From: Abyssisolibacter fermentans
Lineage (GTDB): Bacteria; Bacillota; Clostridia; Tissierellales; MCWD3
Direction: 5' to 3'
DNA: 64,000 bases
Assembly: GCF_001559865.1 (NCBI RefSeq)
Contig: NZ_LOHE01000035.1
Location: forward strand, 1-64,000
Made by a program: the position numbers and the translations under genes. Under the pieces are notes generated by a model. That model searched no databases and was not told where the DNA came from. It was given only the letters and a program-made list of their open reading frames with translations. Positions 52,042 through 61,240 of this stretch are shown in pieces (position 1 is the first letter of the stretch; the number at the start of each line of letters is the position of its first letter).

Positions 52042-52866
52042 ATGACAAAAGAATCAAAAAAATTAACAAAAAAAGATTTAGGTAAGGTTCTACTAAATCA
52101 AATGACTATTCGTTGTGCTAACAACTATGAACGTCAACAAAATGCTGGTTTTACACAAGCAATGATGCCTGTAATTGAAAAAGTATACGATAATGATGAA
52201 GATAAATTAGCTGCTTATGAAAGACATATGGAATTATTCTTAACAAATGATATTACTTCTAGTATACCAGTAGGTATAGCTGCAGCAATGGAAGAAAGAT
52301 ACGCTCTTGAAGGAGATATTGATCCAGATTCAATTAATGCTGTTAAAACAGCAATGATGGGACCGCTTGCAGGTCTTGGAGACTCACTATTAAATGGTAC
52401 AGCTAGACCTATATTAGCTGGTATTGCGTGTTCGTTTGCTATAAATGGCCAAGGTGGTATGTTATGGCCAATACTATTTGTGTTAGCAATGTCAATTGTA
52501 TCATTAGGTGTACGTTATTTAGGTGTATTTAAAGGTTATCAACAAGGTGTTAAGCTAGTTGATAAAATGCAAAAATCTGGTTTGATTAGTAAACTATCAG
52601 ACTTGGCAGCGGTTGCCGCATACGTAATTGTTGGTGGATTTATCTCTATCATTGTTTACATAACTATACCTATTGAGTATTCTGCAGGTGATACTGTAAT
52701 CAGTATTCAGCAAACATTAGACGGATTAGTTCCAGGTTTATTACCATTGTTATTCACAGGATTAATGTATTGGCTTATGAAAAAGAAAAATATCTCACCT
52801 ACAGTGTTAATGTTTACCACTATGTTAGTAGGTATAATTGGAGTATACGCGGGTGTCTTAGCTTAA
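52042..52866 (+). CDS. PTS EIID, mannose/sorbose family
   Basis: A 274-residue protein with the EIID core: NYERQQNAGFTQAMMPVIEK, FFLTNDITSSIP-like NTNP segment (here LFLTNDITSSIPVGIAAAME), MMGPLAGLGDSLLNGTARPI, and C-terminal membrane segments. GGGGGC at the end of EIIC serves as its ribosome binding site. It completes a full EIIABCD set. Confidence 0.9.
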   Translation: MTKESKKLTKKDLGKVLLNQMTIRCANNYERQQNAGFTQAMMPVIEKVYDNDEDKLAAYERHMELFLTNDITSSIPVGIAAAMEERYALEGDIDPDSINAVKTAMMGPLAGLGDSLLNGTARPILAGIACSFAINGQGGMLWPILFVLAMSIVSLGVRYLGVFKGYQQGVKLVDKMQKSGLISKLSDLAAVAAYVIVGGFISIIVYITIPIEYSAGDTVISIQQTLDGLVPGLLPLLFTGLMYWLMKKKNISPTVLMFTTMLVGIIGVYAGVLA

Positions 52867-52886
52867 TAGAAAAGAAGGTGCTTATT

Positions 52887-53609
52887 ATGATTATTGATAT
52901 TCATTCACACTTAACAAGAAATAAAATTACTAAAAAATATGCTATAGAAGAATTGATAGACGATATGAATAAAAATAATATCGACGTTAGAGCTATATCA
53001 ACTTTCGAAGGATCTTCTATTAAAGATCAAAATGATACAATCTCAAAATATGTGCAAGAATATAAGGATAGACTAATAGGATTTGCTGTTATTAATCCTA
53101 AAGAAGACAATGCACTTGAGGAAACTAAAAGAGCTTTAGAACTTCCAGGTATTATTGGAGTTGAATTTGATTCGGTTCAACATGGTTATTATCCTGATTC
53201 AACTGAATCAATTACTGCTATATTAGAAGAAGTTGAAAGACATGATGGAATTGTAAAGGTATTCACAGGAATAGGAGCTATGTCAATGCCGCAACAATGG
53301 GCTGTATATGCTAAAAAATTTCCTAATATAGTATTTATAATGTTACATATGGGTTGTTTTGATTATGGTTATTCATGTGTAGACTTAGCGGTAGATTATG
53401 AAAATATTTATTTAGAAACATCTAACCAATATGAAGTACAAATTTTAAAAAAAGCATTTAATAATGTATCGGAGGATAAAATCCTTTACGGATCTCAATT
53501 TCCAAATAAATTCACAAAAAATTCCATTAACTTATTTGATTTTTTTAAAATTGAAGATTCTAAGCTTGAAAAAATTTTATATTCAAATTCTAGTAAATTG
53601 ATTCATTAA
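52887..53609 (+). CDS. Amidohydrolase-family enzyme, second paralogue
   Basis: The start is ATG 52887 behind AGAAGGTG. The 240-residue protein opens MIIDIHSHL (HxH). It keeps HGYYPDST and HMGCFDYGYS, but where the first paralogue has QMHVG and FGVDWP this one has KVFTGIG and YGSQFP. So one metal-ligand His and the catalytic Asp appear to be lost. It may be non-catalytic or have a changed mechanism, perhaps a heteromeric partner of the first. Confidence 0.75.
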   Translation: MIIDIHSHLTRNKITKKYAIEELIDDMNKNNIDVRAISTFEGSSIKDQNDTISKYVQEYKDRLIGFAVINPKEDNALEETKRALELPGIIGVEFDSVQHGYYPDSTESITAILEEVERHDGIVKVFTGIGAMSMPQQWAVYAKKFPNIVFIMLHMGCFDYGYSCVDLAVDYENIYLETSNQYEVQILKKAFNNVSEDKILYGSQFPNKFTKNSINLFDFFKIEDSKLEKILYSNSSKLIH

Positions 53610-53903
53610 TAATACCTCCTATGATGGTATCGGTTAAGCACTTATAGTACCAGGAGTGAGTAAAAAACTTTGGATGACAAAGTGGAATATTATCAAAAGG
53701 TTCCTATATGATAGATTGCAGTTAAAATTGTGGTAATAAATATATTGGTCGGTTTTATTTTATCCAATTGAGATTTACAATTTTCTCTGCAATGTCATAT
53801 AGTGTAAATTTATCGTAGGAAAAACAAATTTTTAAAAACATATATTAAATTTAGCAAGATGAAATATAGTAATTTATATGGCAAGATAATAAAGGAGGAT
53901 AAA
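53610..53903. other. Spacer before the aldolase gene
   Basis: A bulged hairpin at 53616-53656 (CTCCT...GGTA with TACC-AGGAG) has no T run, so termination is doubtful. The rest is AT-rich. AAAGGAGGA at about 53891-53899 is the ribosome binding site of the next gene. Confidence 0.4.
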
Positions 53904-54554
53904 ATGAAAATTTTTATTGATACCGCTAATATTGACGAAATCCGTAAAGCAAACGATATGGGAGTAATATGTGGAGTTACAACAAATCCATCCTTGATTG
54001 CAAAAGAGGAGAGAGATTTTAAGGAAGTCATAGAAGAAATAACTTCAATTGTAGATGGACCTATTAGTGCAGAAGTCATTTCTTTAGATGCAGACGGAAT
54101 GATAACTGAAGCTAGAGATTTAGCTAAAATTCATAAAAATATTATAATAAAAATTCCTATGACAGAACAAGGCTTGAAAGCAGTTAATATATTATCAAAA
54201 GAAAATTTAAAGACAAATGTTACACTTATTTTTTCTACAGCACAAGCATTATTAGCTGCTAGAGCAGGTGCTACTTATGTAAGTCCTTTTGTTGGAAGAA
54301 TTGATGACACAGGAACAACAGGTTTGACCTTAATACAGGAAATAGCAGACATATTCCAAATGCATAATATTAAAACTGAAATTATTTCAGCGAGCATTAG
54401 AACGCCTATTCATGTTATAAAAAGTGCCCTTTTTGGTTCACATATTGCTACAGTACCTTATAATATTATAGTACAAATGACTAAGCATCCTTTAACTGAT
54501 ATAGGAATAAAACGTTTCTTAGAAGATTGGAAATCAGTACCACAAAAAAAGTAA
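53904..54554 (+). CDS. Fructose-6-phosphate aldolase / transaldolase-like protein
   Basis: A 216-residue protein, the length of the FSA/TalC subgroup. It has [21 protein letters not shown], the Schiff-base Lys83 in [41 protein letters not shown] and [11 protein letters not shown]. Start at ATG 53904 behind AAAGGAGG. It probably splits the ketose phosphate produced from the PTS substrate into glyceraldehyde-3-phosphate and a C3 ketone. It may be a separate transcription unit because 294 bases separate it from the amidohydrolase. Confidence 0.85.
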   Translation: MKIFIDTANIDEIRKANDMGVICGVTTNPSLIAKEERDFKEVIEEITSIVDGPISAEVISLDADGMITEARDLAKIHKNIIIKIPMTEQGLKAVNILSKENLKTNVTLIFSTAQALLAARAGATYVSPFVGRIDDTGTTGLTLIQEIADIFQMHNIKTEIISASIRTPIHVIKSALFGSHIATVPYNIIVQMTKHPLTDIGIKRFLEDWKSVPQKK

Positions 54555-54752
54555 TTATGTTTTAAATTGATGAAATTTTATAATTAAATTTTCAAATAAA
54601 AACTATTGGGTAGTAACAATTGTCCAATTTTTCAATGGAAATTTAGCATAACGACTGATAATGTATTTGATAAAGCAAAAAATTTATATAGTAATAAAAT
54701 AATAATCATAGTAAATAGTAATGTTTGTAGCTTGTACGATCGATAATTGCCA

Positions 54753-54823
54753 TAAAAAACACTCCTTCTTACAATATTTTCGAGATTTCATAATCTCAAT
54801 TATTGCCAAGAAAGAGTGCTTTC
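54753..54823 (-). terminator. Long branched terminator for the lipoprotein gene
   Basis: On the minus strand AAGCACTC pairs with GAGTGTTTTTT, with a TTCTT/AAGAA extension and an inner GAGATT/AATCTC hairpin. It lies about 10 bases after the stop of the lipoprotein gene. The remaining spacer from 54555 is AT-rich without features. Confidence 0.7.
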
Positions 54824-54833
54824 AATCAAAAAA

Positions 54834-55658
54834 CTATCTCAATTTAATATCTCCCATACCTGCTTCAATTTTTAATATTATTTTTACATTACTTTTATCA
54901 TAAAGGTCATTCTTATAAATTTTCTCATTGTCTTCACTAACTTTTTTTAATCCATTAACTTTAATATCACCAAGACCTAACTCTACCTCAACTTTTACTC
55001 CAATATCTTTTGGAAGTAATATATCAATATCTCCTAATCCACCTTGAATGTCAGCTGTAACATTTTCATTAAAATCACCTTTAAGGTTAATATCTGTATT
55101 ACCTAAACCACCTTTAATTTCTATATCAATAGGAGAATTATATACTCCGTTTAAAATAATGTTTGAGTCACCAACACCTGTATCAACTTTTATATTTTGC
55201 ACATTTAATTCGCTAAAATTAAGGTTTGATTTTCCAATTCCAATATTTGCGATTATATCTAAAGGTACTTGTTCATTAAGCTGTATGTTCCATGTATAAA
55301 CATTATCATTACCAAAGTGAATATCATCTGTTTTAGGTGGTTTTATTTCAATTTTTTTCTTATAATTATCTTCATCAATTATTATTACTGGTTTCCATGC
55401 TTTAACATTGTACTTTATTTCACCTTCAATTAACTTATTTGAACCGCCGATTATATTTACATCACCTATAGCAGCGGACAATTTTAATTGTAATTCTTTT
55501 GTATCACCTATAGGCTCCTGTATATTATCGACTATTGTATCACCAATTTCTATTGTTTTTCCTACTTTAATACCTTTATCTCCTATTCTTATAGTACAAC
55601 CTGTGAAGGACATAATTATTAATGTTAGTGACATTAATATCAAAACAAATCTTTTCAT
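54834..55658 (-). CDS. Lipoprotein with toastrack/DUF4097-like beta repeats
   Basis: A 274-residue protein with a lipoprotein signal (ILMSLTLIIMSFTGC, lipobox Cys at about 21). The mature part is a right-handed strand repeat with recurring GxGDxxI phrases: AAIGDVNIIGG, TGVGDSNIILN, GGLGNTDINL, GGLGDIDILLP, LGLGDIKVNG and AGMGDIKLR. This is the pattern of the toastrack/DUF2154 domain also found in LiaF-like proteins. It is cell-surface anchored; function unknown. Monocistronic, with a terminator on its 3' side. Confidence 0.8.
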   Translation of the reverse strand: MKRFVLILMSLTLIIMSFTGCTIRIGDKGIKVGKTIEIGDTIVDNIQEPIGDTKELQLKLSAAIGDVNIIGGSNKLIEGEIKYNVKAWKPVIIIDEDNYKKKIEIKPPKTDDIHFGNDNVYTWNIQLNEQVPLDIIANIGIGKSNLNFSELNVQNIKVDTGVGDSNIILNGVYNSPIDIEIKGGLGNTDINLKGDFNENVTADIQGGLGDIDILLPKDIGVKVEVELGLGDIKVNGLKKVSEDNEKIYKNDLYDKSNVKIILKIEAGMGDIKLR

Positions 55659-55835
55659 AAATTTACCACTCCATAAATTTTTTTGAACTACATATTATAT
55701 ATACTTGAAACCTAGATTATACATTAAAAATTAAATAACATGCGACAAAGCTATACAGTATATTATAGGGAATTATATGAATAATCAGGGCTTAGTATCA
55801 AGCACATACTTATAAACATTTTTTACATGAGACAA

Positions 55836-56594
55836 TTACAAGTTAACTCTCTTATCTAATAAGTACCCTGTTACTGCAAATAGTATGATACCTACATTTC
55901 CAAAGGTTATCAAACTTGGATGCAACATGCTTTTTACATTAGTGATTGAGTAAAAATTAATGTCAAAAATCACATTTAGAAATAAATCATATACTATGCT
56001 TACTATATAATTGATTATTAAGAACAATACAAAACTGATTAATCCACCATGTTTTACATTTGATAATACACTTTTGTAAATTGTCATTGCTAAATATATG
56101 CTTAACATAAAATTAAACCATACAAGTATTATTAATAAACATATAAAAAATACATTTAATATATCGTTAAAACCAATGCTTAGATTAAATGAAAAGTCTC
56201 CCAAATCTATTATGCCACTATCTGTATATAAATTTAATAGTAGTTTTAGATTTAATACTCCTAATAGAAAATATATAATTAGTCCTACAATATTTTCTAT
56301 TAATGCAGTTAAAACTTTTGAACCCAAGATTTTATATCCATTATTTGGAGTTAAAAACAACATATATCCTGATTTTTTGAATAAATCTCCTTTGTATGTA
56401 TTTATATTATCAACTAATAAGAATATTAGTCCTGCAAAACCAACTAAAAAGAAAAGTAAAGATCCTAAACCAGCTTTATCTAATGATTTATTTATAAATA
56501 CTACACAAATTAATTCTAATATTCCTAATATTATCATTGAAACAAGTAATGTTTTATATTTTTTTATAAATTCGTATTTTAATAGTTTTGACAT
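55836..56594 (-). CDS. ABC transporter permease (ABC-2 type)
   Basis: A 252-residue protein with six hydrophobic segments and no soluble domain. It starts in a TAATG overlap with the ATPase stop, so they form one transporter. A KYEFIKKYKTLLVSMIIL N-terminus is typical of ABC-2 permeases in YtrA-controlled exporters. Confidence 0.8.
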   Translation of the reverse strand: MSKLLKYEFIKKYKTLLVSMIILGILELICVVFINKSLDKAGLGSLLFFLVGFAGLIFLLVDNINTYKGDLFKKSGYMLFLTPNNGYKILGSKVLTALIENIVGLIIYFLLGVLNLKLLLNLYTDSGIIDLGDFSFNLSIGFNDILNVFFICLLIILVWFNFMLSIYLAMTIYKSVLSNVKHGGLISFVLFLIINYIVSIVYDLFLNVIFDINFYSITNVKSMLHPSLITFGNVGIILFAVTGYLLDKRVNL

Positions 56595-57286
56595 TAGGCA
56601 AAAACCTCCTTATACAAATCTTCTATTGATTTATTTTGTTCATAGCGTATTTGCTCTACATCAGCAACCAATTCTACATTTCCTTCTTTTATAAATATGG
56701 CAGTGTCAAGTATTTTCTCCATTTCACTAACCAAATGACTAGATATTATCATTGTTTTTTCTGGTGACATTTCTCCAACAATTGATTCAATAATCTTTTC
56801 TCTAGATATAAAATCAATTCCATTTAAAGGTTCATCAAATAAAAATAATTTAGCATCTCTTGATAATGCTATTGCTAATTTCAATCTCCCTGTCATCCCA
56901 GTTGATAGTGCAGATACCTTGTCATTCTGATTTAAGTCCATATATTTTATCATACTATCGAATTTATCAGGATTAAAATCATTAAACATATCATTAAAAT
57001 ATTTTTTTAAATCTTTAATTTTCATCATTGGATACAAATAATTATCAGTTGGCATAAAAGAAATTATTTCCTTTGTCTTAACTCCAATCTCATGATTGTT
57101 TACCAAGAGGCTACCTGATGTTGGTTTTATTAAACCAGCTATTATTCTCATCATAGTTGTTTTACCACTACCATTAGGACCTAGTAGTCCATATATTTTA
57201 CCATGTTCTAATTCTAAATTTATTTGATTCAAAGCTTTTTTAGAGAAAAAACCTTTTGACAAATTATTAGTTTTTAGTATTTGCAT
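56594..57286 (-). CDS. ABC transporter ATP-binding protein
   Basis: The start is ATG 57286 after AAGGTG; the GTG at 57295 is part of that site. The 230-residue protein has Walker A GPNGSGKTTMM, a Q-loop (FMPTDNYLYPMM), signature LSTGMTGRLKLA (degenerate LSGGQ), Walker B LFLFDEPLNGID and the H-loop SSHLVSEME. The signature and the YtrA neighbour place it in the bacitracin/YtrB-like exporter group. Confidence 0.9.
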   Translation of the reverse strand: MQILKTNNLSKGFFSKKALNQINLELEHGKIYGLLGPNGSGKTTMMRIIAGLIKPTSGSLLVNNHEIGVKTKEIISFMPTDNYLYPMMKIKDLKKYFNDMFNDFNPDKFDSMIKYMDLNQNDKVSALSTGMTGRLKLAIALSRDAKLFLFDEPLNGIDFISREKIIESIVGEMSPEKTMIISSHLVSEMEKILDTAIFIKEGNVELVADVEQIRYEQNKSIEDLYKEVFA

Positions 57287-57653
57287 TTGTTTCACCTTCT
57301 TTAATTTTTTTATTATTTATAACCTTAATCATTTCATCATAGCTAAATCCTAATTCTTTCATTCCAATAATAAATTTATTTATTACATTTTCTGCCATTT
57401 GAGTTTTAATCATTTGAACCATCTCCTTTGACTCATTTATATAAGTTCCTTTACCTCTTTTTGTATAAGATAATCCTTCTAGCTCCATTTCTTTATATAC
57501 TCTTTGAACAGTATTTGGATTAACCCCATACATCATTGCTAAGTCCCTTGTTGAAGGTAATTTGTCACCTGTACTTATTTTACCTAATACTATGTCTTTC
57601 TTTATTTCATTTATTATTTGTATATATATTGGTATATTGGTATCAAATTTCAA
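57267..57653 (-). CDS. GntR-family regulator, YtrA subfamily
   Basis: A 128-residue protein: winged HTH (about 10-75, with KIYTKLPSTRDLA-like SGDKLPSTRDLAMMYGVNPN and TVQRVYKEMELEGL) and a short C-terminal helical dimerisation tail of about 50 residues, as in YtrA. Its 3' end overlaps the ATPase start by about 20 bases. YtrA regulators repress their own transporter operon and respond to cell-wall antibiotics; the palindrome upstream supports autoregulation. Confidence 0.9.
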   Translation of the reverse strand: MKFDTNIPIYIQIINEIKKDIVLGKISTGDKLPSTRDLAMMYGVNPNTVQRVYKEMELEGLSYTKRGKGTYINESKEMVQMIKTQMAENVINKFIIGMKELGFSYDEMIKVINNKKIKEGETNANTKN

Positions 57654-57679
57654 AATATCACCTTCTTCTCTATAATATT

Positions 57680-57703
57680 AGTGTACTATGTATATAATAC
57701 ACT
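57680..57703 (-). promoter_or_regulatory. Palindromic operator of the YtrA operon
   Basis: AGTGTA at 57680-57685 and TACACT at 57698-57703 flank a 12-base AT core, within a larger AT-rich symmetric region (TAGTGTACT ... AGTACATTA). It lies about 30 bases before the ytrA-like ATG. Confidence 0.6.
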
Positions 57704-57788
57704 AGTACATTATTAATGTCAATAGACTTTCGAGTAATTATTTAAAATTTCTTTAATGTTTCTTAGGTACAAAATTCTATAGGAATGC

Positions 57789-57836
57789 TTGACAGAAAAG
57801 TAAAATTATCATATTCTATAGATGAACGATATATCG
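57789..57836 (+). promoter_or_regulatory. Promoter and operator of the PadR operon
   Basis: TTGACA at 57789-57794 and TATTCT at 57812-57817 with a 17-base spacer. A perfect palindrome CGATATATCG at 57827-57836 overlaps the expected start point, and AACGATA occurs on both sides of GCGA. This is a likely PadR binding site. Confidence 0.65.
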
Positions 57837-57880
57837 CGAAACGATACAAAACTTTAAAAGACTTCATATAGGAGGTTTAT

Positions 57881-58213
57881 ATGGAAAATAGAGTAAAACA
57901 ATTATCACCATTAACAGAGTCAACATATTACATTTTATTATCATTAGTTGAACCATTACATGGATATGGAATTATAAAAAAAGTTGAAGAAATGAGCTGT
58001 AAAAGAGTACATTTAGCTGCAGGTACGTTGTATGGTGCGATTACTACACTACAAAAAAACAAACTTATTATTCCTATGGGAGAAGATAAAGATAATAAAA
58101 GAAGGAAACTTTATGAAATAACTGATCTAGGATTAGAGCTGTTAAAATATGAAATTCAAAGATTAGAAGAAATGGTAAACAACGGAATAAAAGAGATAGG
58201 AGGAAAATCATGA
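57881..58213 (+). CDS. PadR-family transcriptional regulator
   Basis: A 110-residue PadR protein: LTESTYYILLSLVEPLHGYG, VHLAAGTLYGAITTLQKNKL and a wing RRKLYEITDLGLELLKYE. AGGAGG precedes the ATG. Its stop overlaps the start of the DUF2812 gene by 4 bases (ATGA), the standard PadR-DUF2812 pair. It probably represses its own operon. Confidence 0.9.
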   Translation: MENRVKQLSPLTESTYYILLSLVEPLHGYGIIKKVEEMSCKRVHLAAGTLYGAITTLQKNKLIIPMGEDKDNKRRKLYEITDLGLELLKYEIQRLEEMVNNGIKEIGGKS

Positions 58214-58755
58214 GAAAAGTAGTAAGGAAAATGTTTTTTGCATGGAACGAAGAAAAAGAAAAAAAGTTTTTAGAAGATATGGCTCTAAAAGGATATAGAC
58301 TTATTAAAGTAAATTTAGGAAAATATACTTTTGAAAAAGATAAACCTAAAAAACTTATATATCAGTTTGATTTTAGAGGTTATGATAAAATGAGTGAAGA
58401 GAATTATCTTCAAATATATGAAGATGCTGGATGGGATTGTGTATATAAATATGGATCATGGTATTATTTTTGTAAAGAGTGGAGTGAAGATGAAGTTGAT
58501 TTATCATTGTTTAATGATAATGAGTCAAAAAGAAAAAAGTATCAACGTCTTATGTTCTTTCTTATGATAACAGGATTTCCATTATATTATCAAACCCTTA
58601 TATTTTTTCCTAACATGTCAGAATCGAAATTAGAATTTCCAAGCTTTTATTTCTTCTTTCGAATTTTTGCATTAATTTTAACAGGTCTTCATATATTTGC
58701 AGTAATAAAAATATTACTAAAATATAAAAAATTACAAAATAAATTGAAGGAATAA
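58210..58755 (+). CDS. DUF2812 membrane protein
   Basis: A 181-residue protein. The N-terminal soluble half has the DUF2812 pattern (EEKEKKFLEDMALKGYRLIK, YQFDFRGY, WDCVYKYGSWYYFCKE). Two membrane segments follow (about 118-138 and 150-172). It is coupled to the PadR gene. DUF2812 proteins are regulated by their PadR partner but their role is unknown. Confidence 0.85.
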   Translation: MRKVVRKMFFAWNEEKEKKFLEDMALKGYRLIKVNLGKYTFEKDKPKKLIYQFDFRGYDKMSEENYLQIYEDAGWDCVYKYGSWYYFCKEWSEDEVDLSLFNDNESKRKKYQRLMFFLMITGFPLYYQTLIFFPNMSESKLEFPSFYFFFRIFALILTGLHIFAVIKILLKYKKLQNKLKE

Positions 58756-58933
58756 AACACAATTAAATCTATAATTTTAGGATATAATGACTATTATTAT
58801 AAAATTAGTTTTATTTGAATATAACACGATTGAACAATTAGGTTTTGTCGTGTCTTTTTGCTTAAAGATTAACATCTTTTTATTACAAGCATAATATAAA
58901 TTGAAATAAGAAATTGTTAAGGAGAGATGAAAA

Positions 58934-59366
58934 TTGGCTTGTTTTGGTTCTGTGTTAGTTGATGGGTATGAATTTACCTTCGAAGGACCTGTTTTTTCTG
59001 GAGAATCAAATACTTTTTGTTATAAAGTAAAAGGCAAAGGTGCTCCTAATGATTTAAGCAACTGGGTATTATAAGTTTGTCCAGATAATGAAGACAAGTT
59101 AAAGATGAAATAGAAATAGTATCATTTCCATGTTTATTGATGGAGATGATGTTACTGATAAAGTAATTGCTGAAAAAGTTGTGAGTCCACCTGCTTCAAA
59201 AGTTCCCATTATAGGTGTTAAGTTTAAAAGTAAGCCACCATAAAATGATTTGGAATCTTTTGTTGGTAAAGAAGAATCAGACCCTGCTGTTGTATTTTGT
59301 CTAGTATTTAATGCAGAATTAACAGTAGATTGTGTAAAAGTAGGATATAAAGCAGCAACAAATATT
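58934..59366 (+). pseudogene. Broken gene for a Cys-containing coat- or surface-like protein
   Basis: From TTG 58934, behind GGAGAG, the frame reads LACFGSVLVDGYEFTFEGPV, SGESNTFCYKVKGKGAPND and LSNWVL, then TAA at about 59072. Coding resumes in other frames as QVKDEIEIVSF, DGDDVTDKVIAEKVVSPP, stop, then NDLESFVGKEESDPAVVFC. At least two stops and two frameshifts. The LSNWVL.VC phrase resembles extracellular proteins I recall as ending HWVLE.C. It may be the former partner of the next gene. Confidence 0.55.
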
Positions 59367-59386
59367 TTGTTAATGGAGATGATATT

Positions 59387-60004
59387 ATGGGACCTATTTG
59401 TGAGAAAAAGCAGCAAGGTCAATGCATTGTAGATCCGATACCTTTCTGTTGCTTTGTGACTATACCAGATGGATTTAAACCAAAATTAGATAGATTAGGA
59501 TCTAAAATAATATGTTCAACAATCATAAAAGACTGCACTACTATTTCTCAGGGTAAAAGACTTGTCAAAAATGTTGAAATAGATACAGGTAATTGTGGTA
59601 CTATTTTTTGTGATTTAGAACTTCCTACAGCTAAGCTATCAGGATGTTTAGAAGTTCAAAATGCTTTAAAAATAAAAAGGAAAAAACGAGATGATAATGG
59701 TTGTTGTGCAAGTGATATTGATTGTCATAAAGAGCGTGATTGCACATTTGTATGTTGTGAAACATGTGTATGTTTAGAAGAACAAACATTGTGTGTATGC
59801 TGTCCGCAAACAACTGTAGAATGTGATGTTACTGTTAAATTTAAAATTGATAAAGATTCACTTGATGCAAAATTTGTAGGAATATGTGATGATTGTTGTA
59901 AAGATGAAGTATGGAAAATAACAGGACTCATTGATATAGAAGTAGATTGTAAAAATAAAAGATGTCATAAAAAGCCTGAACGTAAGAGTGATTGTATAAT
60001 ATAG
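59387..60004 (+). CDS. Cysteine-rich protein, possible spore-coat or surface protein
   Basis: A 205-residue protein with about 29 cysteines, including CC pairs in IPFCCFV, NGCCASD, TFVCCETCVC and LCVCCPQ. There is no signal peptide. A short basic segment (KIKRKKRDDNG) lies mid-chain. GGAGATG precedes the ATG. Cytoplasmic proteins with so many cysteines in Clostridia are often spore-coat or exosporium proteins, crosslinked during assembly, or metal-binding proteins. The family is unrecognised; the coat idea is inference. Confidence 0.55.
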   Translation: MGPICEKKQQGQCIVDPIPFCCFVTIPDGFKPKLDRLGSKIICSTIIKDCTTISQGKRLVKNVEIDTGNCGTIFCDLELPTAKLSGCLEVQNALKIKRKKRDDNGCCASDIDCHKERDCTFVCCETCVCLEEQTLCVCCPQTTVECDVTVKFKIDKDSLDAKFVGICDDCCKDEVWKITGLIDIEVDCKNKRCHKKPERKSDCII

Positions 60005-60016
60005 TTAATAAAAGAG

Positions 60017-60046
60017 ATGTCTCAATATTTTGAGACATTTTCTTTT
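60017..60046 (+). terminator. Rho-independent terminator
   Basis: ATGTCTCA pairs with TGAGACAT around ATATTT, then TTTCTTTT. It closes the cysteine-rich gene. Confidence 0.85.
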
Positions 60047-60094
60047 GATGTAATACATTTTAGTTTTCGGTAAAAGCAGGATAAACAAAGCCTT

Positions 60095-61225
60095 TTAATT
60101 GATATTTAATAATTGAATAGTTTTATCATCAGAAAAAGTATTTACATTATATAAGAATAAAGCTTCTGTTATTTGATGTTCCTCTATATAATCATAAATA
60201 TTTAACTTATAATATCTTAAATCAATAACATGAATTTCTTCATAGTGGTTTGCTAAAAATGGAATAAAACAATGAGAATAAGAGTCTTTAAAGATTATTA
60301 GTTTTTTACCGTTATTAACATTAGTTTTGATGGATAGTAATGCATGATTTCCATCTAAAAATAATGAGTATTTATCCTTTTTATCTAAATAGCTATATTC
60401 ATAAAGAGAATCAGAGGATTTATTATTGTCTAAATAATTAACCTTATAATCAATATCAAACTTAGGTCTAAAAATTTCGATTAAGTCATGATTAACATGT
60501 CTGTTATTTGACCTTGAATAAAACGTACCATAGAAATTACTACTAACAGTTTCTATATTAAAATCATCAATATTGTAGGCTTCAAAACCTGACTGTTTAG
60601 CAAAAACTTGGTATGCATAATAAGCTCCACGCGTTGTCCAATGGTGGTCTGTCTTAAAATAAATATACTCATCTTTTTTCGAATTTAATTTTTCATATAC
60701 GTCTATAAAATTTATATTTTGATCAAGACTTGCCTTTACTTTATTAATAGTGTCTATTTGATTAAATGGGCTTGCAAACAAAGGTAATTTTTCTTCATAT
60801 ATTTTCACTGAATTTGGTACTAATAGAAAATGAGTTAGTATATTAGGATTTTTGTTATAAAAATTATTTATACTTTTTACATTTTCAATTAATTGCTCAT
60901 CAGGTTTTTTATAATCTTCTAATAAGTATCCGTCTTTACCAAAATAAATACCATTGTTTTCAGTTTTTAGAGTTAAAATTTCAATATCTGACTTAACTGA
61001 TACCCAAAAATCCCTGAAAGTAAATTGATCTGTTACATATTCTTCAAATTTATCGGTGAATTTTCCTGATAGTAAATTTTTCATGCTGAATTTTGGAGCC
61101 TTAGCCAACATGCGGTTTTCAGTTTCAGAAAATATTTTATCAGGTGTTAATAGATTAAAAATGTTGATGCTAACCAAAAATATTATAAACATTATGACGA
61201 TTATTTTATTGGAACTTTTGTTCAT
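60095..61225 (-). CDS. DHHW-family (AlgJ/AlgX-like) SGNH-type protein
   Basis: A 376-residue protein with an N-terminal membrane anchor (KIIVIMFIIFLVSINIFNLL) and an extracellular domain containing FSETENRMLAKAPKF, the signature KTDHHWTTRGAYYAYQ and FKDSYSHCF (the SGNH-like catalytic Ser). It works with MBOAT proteins in O-acetylation of exopolysaccharide or wall polymers. It is downstream of an MBOAT gene by 15 bases, in one operon. GGAGGCAACC precedes the ATG. Confidence 0.85.
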   Translation of the reverse strand: MNKSSNKIIVIMFIIFLVSINIFNLLTPDKIFSETENRMLAKAPKFSMKNLLSGKFTDKFEEYVTDQFTFRDFWVSVKSDIEILTLKTENNGIYFGKDGYLLEDYKKPDEQLIENVKSINNFYNKNPNILTHFLLVPNSVKIYEEKLPLFASPFNQIDTINKVKASLDQNINFIDVYEKLNSKKDEYIYFKTDHHWTTRGAYYAYQVFAKQSGFEAYNIDDFNIETVSSNFYGTFYSRSNNRHVNHDLIEIFRPKFDIDYKVNYLDNNKSSDSLYEYSYLDKKDKYSLFLDGNHALLSIKTNVNNGKKLIIFKDSYSHCFIPFLANHYEEIHVIDLRYYKLNIYDYIEEHQITEALFLYNVNTFSDDKTIQLLNIN

Positions 61226-61240
61226 ATTAGGGTTGCCTCC

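Noticed and set aside
53616..53656. Hairpin after the second amidohydrolase as an operon terminator
   Set aside because: The stem is bulged and no T run follows, so it is only noted as a possible structure.
59099..59422. A 107-residue minus-strand frame over the broken gene
   Set aside because: It is a shadow of the degraded plus-strand coding sequence and has no ribosome binding site.
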